44,174 bases of DNA from Gnetum montanum. Lineage: Eukaryota > Streptophyta > Gnetopsida > Gnetales > Gnetaceae. Below are positions 1 to 9,340 of the stretch, piece by piece. The position numbers and the translations under genes were made by a program. Under the pieces are notes generated by a model, which was given only the letters and a program-made list of their open reading frames with translations, ran no database searches and was not told the DNA's origin. The stretch is taken from NCBI GenBank assembly GCA_015680685.1, contig MNCI01004047.1, positions 240,509 to 284,682 on the forward strand, written 5' to 3'. The first letter of the stretch is position 1, and the number at the start of each line of letters is the position of its first letter.

Positions 1-1941
1 GGAGGATGGTATGTATGTGGTGTGTCTCCTGGAGGAGAAGGAGTCCTAAAATACTCCCAAACTTAGTAGTGATGTTGTGGAGTTGCATGATCCATAGAGT
101 CACTTGGAAAAACCAGCTGCTGCACGTAGTAGCCATATGGGTCTGGTTGTTGGTAAGGGTATTGTTGCCTAGGCAGTGGCATCCACCATGATTGTGGGTG
201 TTGCCACTGCTGGTGTTGCCCAATAGGTTGTGGCAGAGTTCCACTTGGATAATACGTTAACAGTTGGTGGAACTGCCTTGAGTTACCTTGGGGATAAGGT
301 AACCGACGGGGTGCTTTTCGTCTGTTAAGTCTTGGGTTGGGTGCATACACCCCAGACTCTTGTAGATGTGAGATTATTGGACAACATCCCTTAGGATGGT
401 CATATTGGTAGATCTCACATTCATCGTCATTGTCTATGTTGGAATCCATAACCTCATCGGCGATAGTCATTTTTCCCTTACCCTTGTCACATGCATGGCC
501 TGAATCTCTCCGCTTTTTCTTACCATGATCACTACTTTGTTTCTCCTTAGACTCTACGATTTTTAGGACAGTTTCAATTTTATTATCTAAGGAGCTCCAT
601 ATTTNTTGTGCGTAGCCATGGCCTGGGCAACGATGTAACAATGCATAATATCGGCCCATGGTAGCATCTAAGGGTTCATGATTACCTTGCTTCGATCCTT
701 GGATCTTCTTATGCAAGTTAGACACTCTTGAGTATGTTTGATATTTATTGTTGAACAACTCTAACATCGTACTCCATCTCCTAATGGTTTTTGGCTCTAA
801 GGACTAGTACCAACTCTCTGCTTCCTTTATGAGTGTCATAGGAAACAACTTTAATTTCTGCCACTCATTCTCAATATTTTGCAAGGTTTAGGCATCATGG
901 AATACCTATAAATGATTTTGCGAGTCAGTGTTATATCCCCCCTTTGAAGCATGGGATATTATTCATATCTACTCTCTTGATCCGACTATCTTTTTGGTGC
1001 CTTGAAGGTATTCTAACTGCCTCCATAATATCTAAAATACTTCGGGTGGCAAGTAGGGGCTCATCATGGTTATCTCTCTCATGATGTCTATGATGCCTAC
1101 GTTGTTCCCTACTTTCCCTTCTTTCATGCCTAGATTCTCTCGAATGCCCTTGTCCTCACTCTCAACTCTCTCGTCGAGGTCTCTCATTTTGCTTACCCTT
1201 ATCTTCATTGTTATGCTCTTTGTGACTGCGCCTTGATGTGGAAGGAGAGGGTGAATGATGTGATGAAGGGGAAGAAGAAGGAGAACCATCTCCATGATGA
1301 TGTTTCTTACCTTCTCTTCGATGGCTATGGCCCCGATCATGATGATGATCAGAATGCTCATCCTTATCATGTGTTTTTATTCCCTTGGTGAATAGTTGGT
1401 GTTCATGGGGATCAGAACCAGGGTTGTGTATCGTGGAGCGTAGGCTCTGATACCCCACCTTCTCACTATCATTAGGAGGGGAAACATCATTTGATGGAGA
1501 ACCTGTTATAATTGGTTCACCATCTCCAATTTCGCTTAGGATGTGTAGGACCCCTTTGCCCTTCAACAATGTATGGTGGCTCTCCTGCCACAAGTCCTGT
1601 TGACGTTGTGCTTCTGTGGGATGATAATTCCTTGTGTCGAAATCACCTACAACATATTTAGCGTATAGCTGTGTCATGCCTATCTGTGTAAGAGCATGAA
1701 GAAGCATGTTAGGGATTGCCCGATCTGGAGGTAACACTATGTTACCTTGCAAATCTCTCCAACGCAGCTATTCATCCTGATGGAGGATAAAAGTGAAATC
1801 AGGTATATACTCATCGGGATGAATATATACCACTCAATGTTGTTGAGGAACTAGTGGTTCTTGGTTGTATGTTTAGTACCACCGACTGTCTCTAGTGTTA
1901 TCCCTAGGCGGTGAAGTGCTTTTGTTGGAAGAAGAAGACAT
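1..1941 (-). pseudogene. Athila-type Ty3/gypsy gag, copy A (cut by window start)
   Basis: Decayed gag polyprotein of an LTR retrotransposon, which would form the virus-like particle. The start is taken at the ATG complementary to 1939-1941 because copy B starts at the matching site (24,400) with the same Met-Ser-Ser-Ser-Ser opening. After an early TAA (1873-1875) the N-terminal domain continues (HQDE, then TAG at 1768-1770, then LRWRDLQGN), followed by a His/Ser/Asp-rich charged linker (about 1,160-1,500), the Retrotrans_gag-like core (about 600-1,030), a short Cys/His motif near 385-423 whose second Cys has become Tyr, and a Pro/Gln/Tyr-rich tail running to the window edge. Frames switch several times and one base (605) is N. 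The primer site and LTR lie just upstream (2,068 onward). Protease and pol would lie outside the window. Assignment rests on colinearity with copies B and C. Confidence 0.85.
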
Positions 1942-2067
1942 TGTGTCTTATTTGGTGTGCTGATTAACTGTTAAATAATTTTTTGTTTAATTAACCTTAA
2001 GGGTTCATTTAAGCTCCCAACAATGTGGATAATTTCCTATGTTCTACTTAGCGCACAAACAACTTAG

Positions 2068-2085
2068 TCCCTAGCAACGGCGCCA
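2068..2085 (-). other. tRNA-Asp primer binding site, copy A
   Basis: On the minus strand this reads TGGCGCCGTTGCTAGGGA. That is nearly complementary to the 3' end of plant tRNA-Asp(GTC), which ends in GGCAACGGCGCCA. It lies one base inside the LTR end, the standard place for minus-strand DNA priming. tRNA-Asp priming is known for Athila elements. It is the least decayed of the five copies here. Confidence 0.88.
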
Positions 2086-2631
2086 ATGATGAGTGGCGAG
2101 GTACCCCTACACTCAACCATACAAATACGAGCATTACACGTGCGATCCGGTCGACTCCGCAGACTAAGTGTCTACATGCCTCACGGAACACTTAAGGTTC
2201 ATTGTTCATTGTCTTCCAAAACTTACTTGTATTTGTCACGGTTGTATGGTTAAGTAAGTCTGAGGTATATGATTTTTATATCTTTTCGGTTTTTATCTCC
2301 TATGCTAATGAGGTGAAGGGCAAAGAGACTAATTAACTAACTTTAAATAACTAACTAAGCCTTAATTAACCTAGCATTAGCATCCGTTTCCACTTACCAT
2401 TCACACCCTGAACCAATGCAACCTTGGTTACCAAACGCTATTCGTTACTGGGATCACCAAGCGTAACACATGTGCTCGAAGCGGTCGTACTGAATGCACT
2501 TAACTATGGGAGAAGGGTTGAGAGAGATTTAACTAACTAATAAAGAATTTAGACATTAACAATAAATAACAATAACTAAAGTCCTATTTAGCTTAGTCCA
2601 TGCACTGCAAGGTTTATCCAAGAAGTTCATC

Positions 2632-2637
2632 TTTATT
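2632..2637 (-). terminator. AATAAA signal in LTR A
   Basis: AATAAA on the minus strand inside a block (AATAAAGATGAACTT) that copy C keeps almost unchanged at 35,445. This is the likely polyadenylation signal marking the R region of the LTR. The role is inferred from position. Confidence 0.5.
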
Positions 2638-2807
2638 TCTGCACACAAACTTGTGTTCAGGTACAATATTTGCTTGAATAAAGATCCGTTCACTTTGTAG
2701 CTCCTACTGCAGGCACATGGAAATTATTCTATCTTTGGAGAGGTAAAACTACTAGAGTTTCACTACAGTTTAGGCCTAAACTGTGAAATAAGGGAGAGTC
2801 GCCTCTT

Positions 2808-2817
2808 ATTTATATAT
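2808..2817 (-). promoter_or_regulatory. TATA box of LTR A
   Basis: The minus strand reads TATATAAATAAG. Copy C has TATAAATAAG at the matching LTR position (35,269). It lies just downstream of the GATATC cluster and upstream of the R-like block, so it probably set the element's transcription start. Confidence 0.65.
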
Positions 2818-2830
2818 TTGATGGCACACT

Positions 2831-2925
2831 GCGATATCGCGTACACAATATTGCAGGGAAAGACACGATATCATGTATGCGATATCGTGGGGGATGCGAT
2901 ATCATGGCCCATGCAATATCGCATC
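2831..2925 (-). promoter_or_regulatory. GATATC palindrome cluster in U3 of LTR A
   Basis: Four exact GATATC palindromes (2833, 2868, 2881, 2898), mostly inside longer near-palindromes such as GCGATATCGC, plus AATATT/AATATC variants at 2848 and 2916, in about 95 bases. The cluster sits directly upstream of the TATA box. Copy B has a similar cluster at the same place. Enhancer function is inferred. Confidence 0.6.
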
Positions 2926-3049
2926 CCATCGATTACTCTTTTAAAAGACTTTAACATGCTTAGTATTAATTAATTAGTTTCTCAATTTAGAACCCTACAA
3001 ATTATGAAGAATAACAAATAATTTAGTTAAGATGATCAAACCTACATTA

Positions 3050-3375
3050 CTAACCAAATAAGAAGAGGTAGGCAAGGAAGGTTTAGAGGAAGGGGAAGAT
3101 TCAATTACTAGAATAGAGATCAAAATACAAACTAAAAAAAATGATGGTCAAAATACAAAAGGAAGAGATTCAACTTGAGGAAGAGGTAGATGGAATCAAT
3201 CTTGAAGACAAAGATAGGATCAAGATTTAGTATCATATTACAACTTCTACAAAGGAAAAAGTTATGTTATTGACCAATCTTAGACCAAAATTGGTTTTGA
3301 AAAAATACATGGACAAAATTCACAAATAGAATAAAATATTCCCTCATTATCTTGAAAGCATACTCAAGTAGAAGA
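3050..3375 (+). pseudogene. Ty1/copia gag C-terminal relic
   Basis: The plus strand encodes Arg/Gly-rich runs (GRGRQGRFRGRGRF near 3,065-3,105 and a second GRGRWN near 3,180) typical of the nucleic-acid-binding tail before the zinc knuckle in plant copia gag. The frame then carries TAG/TAA stops and drifts into sequence without a clear knuckle. It is followed at 3,382 by sequence that elsewhere in this window follows copia pol, so the middle of this element has been deleted or replaced. Identification rests on composition and on the copia pol relic downstream; moderate certainty. Confidence 0.5.
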
Positions 3376-3381
3376 GCCATG

Positions 3382-3540
3382 ATCAAGTGCCTCAATAAAT
3401 CTATAGGAATTTAGAGCATGACAAATTAAATAGACAGTAAATATAAAGAATGAAGATACTTTTCCACTCTAAGGGATTTTTGGCTTTTTAGAGTAGAAGA
3501 CAATAATTTCTTTAAAAGAACAGTAACACATATAGCTAAT
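3382..3540 (+). repeat. Copia 3'-end / LTR-start segment, plus copy
   Basis: This matches, in inverted orientation, the segment at about 6,600-6,775. Both have GATCAAGTGCCT followed by AATGAAGAT, CCACTCTAA and GGCTTTTTAGAGT in the same order. In the other copy it directly follows copia RNase H sequence, so it marks a copia 3' end. ACTCTAA (3466-3472) and TTAGAGT (3488-3494) can pair as a hairpin. Confidence 0.6.
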
Positions 3541-3689
3541 TTTTGCAATCAATCACATCAACAAAAAAAATAGTGACTTGGCATTCAACCATTTAAAATT
3601 AGGATAAGAAGTAGTTTTCAATTCAAGGATAGGTTTTCAACATTAGTAAAAATGGTCTAAGAACATGTTGGCTTGGGGCTCTTACTATA
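3541..3689. other. Unassigned segment between copia 3' end and proteasome retrocopy
   Basis: About 150 bases with no recognisable coding or repeat structure. Read on the minus strand it follows directly on the proteasome-like reading, so it may hold the retrocopy's eroded 3' untranslated region, but I cannot show that. Confidence 0.3.
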
Positions 3690-4065
3690 GTTGGGTGCAG
3701 GGGTAGCCATGCTTGAATTAGTAATAGATTTTCACCAACGAGATTCTCATGCACCATCTTTGTTAACCATCTTGATAACAAAATTGGAAGATGCATCAAC
3801 AAATCTTGACCTTATTTCTAAAATACACTTATCAACTACCATAACAACCTCCTCTAAAGTCATATTTCTGTGATAATACATGTCTATCATGGATAGAGTA
3901 AAATATGCTCCATATCCAATGGCCACTTTATCAATCTTGTGAAGGGTAGCAATGTAGTTAATATAGTACATTAATAGACCAACATCATTCTCATACCTAG
4001 CCAAAAGTAAATTTACAACATATAAATTCTTCCTCAATGTTGCAATAAGTTCCTCTCTTATTGAA
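3690..4065 (-). pseudogene. 20S proteasome beta subunit (PSMB2/PBD-type) processed pseudogene fragment
   Basis: The minus strand reads for more than 100 codons with clear similarity to the C-terminal two thirds of the proteasome beta-4 subunit (PBD in plants, PSMB2 in animals), a structural subunit of the 20S core. Landmarks are EELIATLRKN, INYIATLHKIDK, GYGAYFTLS, EEVVMVVDKCILEIRSR and NFVIKMVNKDGA. The reading is unbroken where plant genes normally have introns, so it looks like a copy of spliced mRNA. The first stop (TGA, 3747-3749) falls where the family has Arg, a CGA to TGA change; in-frame similarity continues past it (ESRW, then a second TGA, then KSI). The N-terminal third is absent. 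Sequence resembling copia integrase (DLVGPM) is fused upstream at about 4,080-4,139. It is antisense to the surrounding copia element. Subunit identity is confident; the retrocopy mechanism is inferred. Confidence 0.85.
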
Positions 4066-4139
4066 ATAATGGACATTGGCCCAACAAGATCCATGCGTGG
4101 AAGATCAAATGGTTTTTCCTTCTTTATCATGTGAGACAA
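4066..4139 (-). pseudogene. Possible copia integrase fragment fused to the proteasome retrocopy
   Basis: In frame with, and directly upstream of, the proteasome similarity lies a short reading with KKEKPFDLPRMDLVGPM. It resembles the stretch around the first catalytic Asp of copia-type integrase (typically ...DL.GP). It is too short to be certain. If real, it makes the reading a retroelement-host chimera of the kind produced by template switching in reverse transcription. Confidence 0.35.
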
Positions 4140-4190
4140 GTATTTTTTGTCTCAAAGGATCAAGTGCCTCAATGAATTTATAAGAAATCA
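4138..4190 (+). repeat. Copia 3'-end motif, second plus copy
   Basis: Shares about 50 bases with the inverted copy at 6,745-6,795 (AGTATTTTTTGTCT then GGATCAAGTGCCTCAATGAATT) and about 30 bases with 3,382-3,411. With 3,382-3,540 it brackets the antisense proteasome fragment. Confidence 0.55.
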
Positions 4191-4199
4191 AACACATCA

Positions 4200-5800
4200 A
4201 AGTTCAAAACCTTGGATTCAAAGATAACATCCTCGTGCTTAAATATTAGACAAATCTTGAAAAAAAAAACTACAATATCTCACAATATTACAAATATGAT
4301 ATACTTAGCAATCTCAAGTGAACCAACCAATGTCAATGAAGACATGAAATTAAAAGTTTGGAAGGAAGCCATAGACAACGAATACCATGTTATCCTAAGA
4401 AGTAACACATGAAAATTAGTGGACAAACCAAAAGAAAAAAATGTTATTGATTACAACTAGCTCTATAAAACAAAGTACAATGAGAAAGAAAAAGTCACAA
4501 CACACAAAGCAAGAGTTATGAAAAGAGGATTCAAACAAAAGAAACCCATTAACTATGAAGAAATCTTTGCACCGATGACCAAATTTGAAATCACCAAGCT
4601 CATTCTCATGATAGCAACACATAAAGATCTAAAGGTTCAAAAAATGGATGTCAACTTAACATTTCTAAATGGATACATCAAAGAAGAAGTATATATCTAT
4701 TAGCTCGAAGGTTATGATACCAAAGGAAAAGGGAATAAAGTGTGTAAACTCAACAAAGTTCTATATAGCTTAAAGTAAGCACCTAGGGCTTAGTTTGAAA
4801 GAATTAATGACTATTCATTGGAAAGAATTATCAAAACTGCATGTTTAAACCAACACTATATTTCAAGAAGGAAGGAGATGAATTCATCATCATATTACTA
4901 TCTATAGATGACATTATCTTTATTGCCACCAATAAAAGGCTAGCAAAAGATTTCAAGAATGACATGAAAATTGACCTCAAAATGAAGGATCTTGGAGAAC
5001 TCTAATATTTCCTAGGGATTGAAGTGAACCAAGACAAGGAGGGAATCAAGATTCATCAAATCAAATATGAAAGTTACATTATTGAAAAATTCTATCTAAA
5101 GAATGAGAAGCCAATGAGCAGTTCTTTGCCATATAATCTAAAGTTAAGACCCCTATCATAAATGCAATCATGTATAGAACCATGATTGAATCACTTCAGT
5201 TTCTCTACCACAATAGATGAGATTTAGAATATGTAACATCATACTTATCTAGATTCATGTAAGGGCCAAGATATTCTCACATGCAAGCACTTGTGCATCT
5301 TCTCAAATATGTAAAAGGAACATGCAACTTTGGGATTCAATTCAGTAAAGGAGACAATAAGCTTTATGCATATTTAGATGCTAATTGCATAGGAGACCAT
5401 GATAGTAGAAAATCCATATTACAAGCTCTCATTATGTATGAGAAAATTTCAATATACTAGAAATCAAAGAAATAATTTCCCATCAACTTATCCACTTAAG
5501 AACAAAAATTTATTGCCATGGCCGAATGTCTCCAACACATACTCTAACTAAATAAACTTCATCCACACTTAGGAATCAAAGTTGGTCTCCCTACAAATTT
5601 GTATTATGACAATACAGTAGCAATTCAACTATTAGAAGACTAAGTGCATCACAAAAAATCAAAATACATTGACATAAAGTACTATTTCATTAAGCAAGAA
5701 ATAAAAGAAGGAACCATCAAACCCATTCACATTAGTTCAAAAGAGCAACTATACTAAGTGAAGGAATTTTAGATAGTGAAAGAATTACTTGGTTGTAACA
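4200..5800 (+). pseudogene. Ty1/copia pol relic (RT and RNase H)
   Basis: Decayed copia polymerase. In order: connector with KVWKEAIDNEY (about 4,345), TWKLVDKPKEKNVI with Trp now TAG, the HKARVMKRGFKQKKPINYEEIFAPM block (4,500-4,580), KVQKMDVNLTFLNGYIKEEVYI (4,630-4,700), CKLNKVLYSLKQAPRAW with Gln now TAA (4,745-4,795), a remnant of the catalytic DD region near 4,905, LGIEVN (about 5,020), and RNase H ending SKYIDIKYYFIKQEIKEGTIKPIHI (about 5,655-5,740). This is the copia RT/RNase H order and includes the family-defining FLNG(Y/H)L-like motif. Stops and frameshifts throughout make it non-functional. No intact integrase precedes it. Confidence 0.88.
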
Positions 5801-6600
5801 ACTTCATAAAGAATCAGCTAAGAAAATTTTTATTTTTGAAAATTTTATGAAGTTCTCTAAAATTTCAAATAAGGAAGTACTACAAAAGATATCCAAAAAT
5901 TGATGTTATGTTATGTTCTTTCTAATCTATCAAAAATCAGAACAATTCTAGTTGTGCAAATTTGAGAGATGATAACTCAAAAGTTGTTGAGTTTATAATG
6001 CTAAAATTTTAACTAAACCTTTCCATTGATATTAGCTTTTAAATAAATCTAATATCACACCAAATAGTTATGCATTGAGGGAGAAATAATCTAATCATTA
6101 ATTGTCATTCATTCTAGTAAAAATTCAAAATTTAGAAAATTTGCCAAATTATAGAGCTAATTTCTTGCAAACCACAATAGATATTAAATTGAAATTTTAG
6201 GTGCATGTAGCTATTAATTCTAGGTTTCTAATAAATCTAGAATCACTAAAAAAGTTGTAAAATGACTAAGATATGTTCACAATAGTGAATCTCACCAATT
6301 CGGACTGTTCAACTTCAAATATTGAGTAAATAATGATGAATGCTGATGAATTGATGCATTTATGAAAGATTGATGAATTGATGATGAAATAGTTAAATTT
6401 TGTTCAAATTATATTGATGATTCTATGATAAAAATTTCCAAGAGATGCCTTGGATATATAAATGTGACAAGTGGGGCAAAGTTTACTAAAAATAATATAA
6501 TATAGCCCTAATGACAAAAAAAACTTTAAAAATTATATATATATATATATAGGGATCAAAATAATATTAGAACTACCCATAAATCTAGAAATTTCTTTTA
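5800..6600. other. AT-rich non-coding stretch between two copia 3' ends
   Basis: No coding similarity seen. By position it should hold the decayed 3' LTR of the plus-strand copia relic and part of the LTR of the minus-strand one. It contains a TA-dinucleotide run at about 6,535-6,551. LTR boundaries are not visible. Confidence 0.35.
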
Positions 6601-6795
6601 TTTTATTAAAAGAAACTCCTATTGTATAATAAAAACAAAAAATTATTATCTTATACTCTAAAAAGCCAAGAATTCCTTTTTAGAGTGGAAGGAAATCTTC
6701 ATTATTCATCCATGATTTCTTCTTTCTTCATCATGATTTGAATTTATCTAGATTCATTAAGGCACTTGATCTTGTAAGACAAAATATTTTTTCTT
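6600..6795 (-). repeat. Copia 3'-end / LTR-start segment with 11-bp hairpin
   Basis: Minus-strand counterpart of 3,382-3,540, lying directly downstream of copia RNase H sequence. It contains a perfect inverted repeat, ACTCTAAAAAG (6655-6665) and CTTTTTAGAGT (6676-6686), with a 10-base loop. The first seven bases of each arm survive in the plus copy. Confidence 0.6.
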
Positions 6796-6905
6796 AGTAA
6801 GTGAGCAAGTTGCTCTTTTTGAACTAATGTGAATGGGTTTAATAGTTTCTTTTTTGACTTCTTGCTTGATGAAGTAGTATGATGTCAATGTGTTTGGGTT
6901 TTTTG
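6757..6905 (-). pseudogene. Copia RNase H C-terminal fragment
   Basis: The reading YYFIKQEVKKETIKPIHISSK matches the end of the plus-strand relic (5,655-5,740) almost residue for residue, in inverted orientation. Only the last 45-50 codons are present. Upstream (above about 6,900) the same open frame passes into an unrelated hydrophilic protein reading, so the junction is a chimeric breakpoint rather than a natural copia sequence. Confidence 0.7.
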
Positions 6906-9340
6906 TGATACATAGTCTCATGATGTCAATGTATTGGGATACATCCAACTTAGCCATTACTTGATGAAGTTTTTCTTCTATGTGTGGTTGACTTGCAAAA
7001 GTTTAGACCACAAAAAGATACCTCCTTTGTTTTGCCTACACATCCCCCTTAGCTTCCTTGAGTCTTCCCTCAAGGATTGTAATAGCTACTTTATGATGGA
7101 GGATGTACATGTTTTCTAAAAGGTTCATTTTCTCTTATAGTGTTGGTTCACTTGTAGCCTCTATCAAAATTTGGCCTACAAGATATTGAATTTCTTCTTC
7201 ATCTTGTGTCTTTTTTTAATTACCCATTCAGTTAGCAAAGCTACAACTTTATGCAATTAGAATACCTTGACAACCTAGGTTACCTACTCGATTAGATGAA
7301 TCTTTCCGAGTTCATTAGTTTCCCTAGTAGTCTTGCTTATTAACTCTTGCCACATGTTTTAGTGCTCTTTCTTTGTATGAAGGTATTTATCATAAAATTA
7401 GATCATGATTTGACTTTCATCTTCTAACATTTACACCTACTAGAAAAGGAAGAGGACCTATCTCTTCTTTTCTTGACTCATCGTTTTCCACTCCTAAGAG
7501 TGATGCTTTAGCATTATGATTTGTTACTCTATGTCATCTTTGATGAACACGACTTCTTTACCAATCTACTATGCTTGAAATAATTCATCCTATAGGTTCT
7601 TAATCCACACATCTAGATTGATTGTAAAAGATGCAAGTATTAAGAACGTGAAATGTTCTAATTGTTTATGTAACTATCATATCTTAGCTTGGCTTCTGCA
7701 CAACTCCCAAAGGTAGAATGTTCATCGATGATCTCTAATTTGGCCTGTACCTTAATTAGTTCAGTCTTCATGGTATTATTGATGTTTCTCAACAACAACA
7801 TGGAATCAAGATCAACTTTCTACTCTTTCTCTACCTAGCAGCTAGTCCCAGGTTTATCAGTGAGTACATGAAGGACTTCAATCGTATGTTAGACATTATG
7901 CATGTTGCACCTGGATTGATGTAATGAGGAAACACTTCATGAAGACACATGAGATTGAGACTGAATAGAGGAATCAAAATAAGCCATGGGTGAATCATCT
8001 AGTAATGGAGGAGGAAACTAGAAGAGATTCTTCCTTGTTACCTCACCACCCACAATGGCCTTCATCCTCTATAAAAAATTATTGTCAAGGTCTTGTGAAC
8101 CTTCAACAAGGATTATGATAGCTTGATGCTCACCTTCAATGTATAATACATGTCAAGAATGATCACTAGAAAGAGGATCCTAGCTTTACTTGATGTTGAA
8201 ACTGGGAGGTTGGAAAACAGATCCACTAGGTCATTGCACTTGCATTTGTTGAGATGCTTGAAATGTGATTGGTACTCTTGTTTGAAAATTTTTGAGATGC
8301 TAACAAAGTTGGTCTAAAGGTCAAATGCAAGATATCTCTGTGGAAGGCATCTTGTCCTCCAAGTCAAGTACATTTCCAAAAACCTTAGAACATCATCTTA
8401 GAGTAACCACCATCACGTTCTCCCATTCTATGATTTCTACTATTATAAGATGTCTTCCCATATGGTTGACTATGCCTACTAGCTCACAAAGTTTTCAGAT
8501 CAATCCTAGAAAGACATAGACCTCTCTCTTAACCTTATCCACATCTTCAATTTTCTAAATTAGGGCATTATAAAGAAAATATAAGATATTGATGGCACAC
8601 TTCTCCCTCATCATGGCGACAACCTTTTCCCCCAAGCATAGATACCTAATAATATTTTAGTGGACAAGAAGTTGTGGATGAAGATTTTGTACATGGAATT
8701 TTAAACCAAGGGAAGCTTAGAGATTTTCACCTTAGCTTTTTGCATGTCAAATGCCTCTAGCAGGACTTTCAACCTGAGCTTGGGCTTAATCTTTTGGGTA
8801 GTTGTTCATTGGTTCATTTGAAAATCTTGTAGCCTTTGAAATTATCCATGTGGAAATAGGCACATGAACTTCATCAATGAAAGTCATGGCACCATCAATT
8901 GCAAGGTTCTAGTAGAATTCCTCTATGTTATAGTAGTACTATGCAAAGTGTTAGGTGATATAGTCATAGAAGCCTATCCACTATAGCAACTCCTTGAGCT
9001 TGGGAGGATCAAGCTTAAGGAATTGATGATACTTTTTCTGTTTATAGATGGGTTTTTTTCCAAACATTATGAGCACCCATATCCTCTTGGATATTTTCAA
9101 CATCTTCTACTTCATCTTCTACCAACTCTTCTAGCACTTGTTTAGTCACCTGTTGTTGTGCACATGCTCAACTCAAAGATCAAGAATGTGACTACCTACC
9201 TTCTAATCTACTTTTGGGTGAAGGTCTTTCTAGAGTAGTGCCTGTAGGTCCTAGATTGGGAGATGATAACTCTTATCCCTACTTCTTTTTTGGAACTAAT
9301 GGTTCATGCAAGGATCTACAAATAGAGGCTTGAAATTGTT
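6905..9340 (-). pseudogene. Long decayed ORF of unknown function, possibly plant-mobile-element type
   Basis: About 800 codons can be read on the minus strand with a protein-like composition, broken mainly by TAG/TAA/TGA at plausible Gln, Trp or Arg sites and by two or three frameshifts. Order: an acidic helix (EELVEDEVEDVENIQED, about 9,115); a region with KLKELL, FYDYI, EEFYQNLAIDG and VHVPISTWIISKATRFSNEP (about 8,830-9,010); FIHNFLSTKILLGIYAWGKR and INILYFLYNALI (about 8,570-8,680); then a long polar, partly coiled-coil tail (LLLRNINNTMKTELIKVQAKLE near 7,770; EKMNLLENMYILHHKVAITILEGRLKEAKGD near 7,080). The layout resembles the putative plant transposon protein domain found beside plant LTR elements, but I cannot confirm that. 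It ends in a copia RNase H fragment. A TATA-bearing region lies about 490 bases upstream. Confidence 0.45.

Larger units (their letters stand above)
2087..2935 (-). repeat. LTR of Athila-like copy A
   Basis: The LTR begins (plus coordinates) at TGATGAG, one base from the primer site. Read on the minus strand it contains a palindrome cluster (2,831-2,925), a TATA box (2,808-2,817), a conserved R-like block with AATAAAGATGA (around 2,632), and the LTR end in CATCA. The block around 2,600-2,720 aligns by eye with 35,360-35,500 in copy C and 25,060-25,150 in copy B, which makes the three LTRs one family. The outer boundary is uncertain; about 850 bases is an estimate from copy C (889 bases). Confidence 0.8.

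Noticed and set aside
1032-1370. Minus-strand frame rich in Ile/Met over copy A gag
   Set aside because: A register shift of the His/Ser/Arg-rich gag linker; the frame that matches sister copies is the other one.
4416-4622. Hydrophobic minus-strand frame with Cys/Phe runs
   Set aside because: It is the antisense shadow of the A-rich copia RT coding strand.
6535-6551. TA-dinucleotide run as a regulatory or origin element
   Set aside because: A short microsatellite in AT-rich DNA, with nothing to suggest function.
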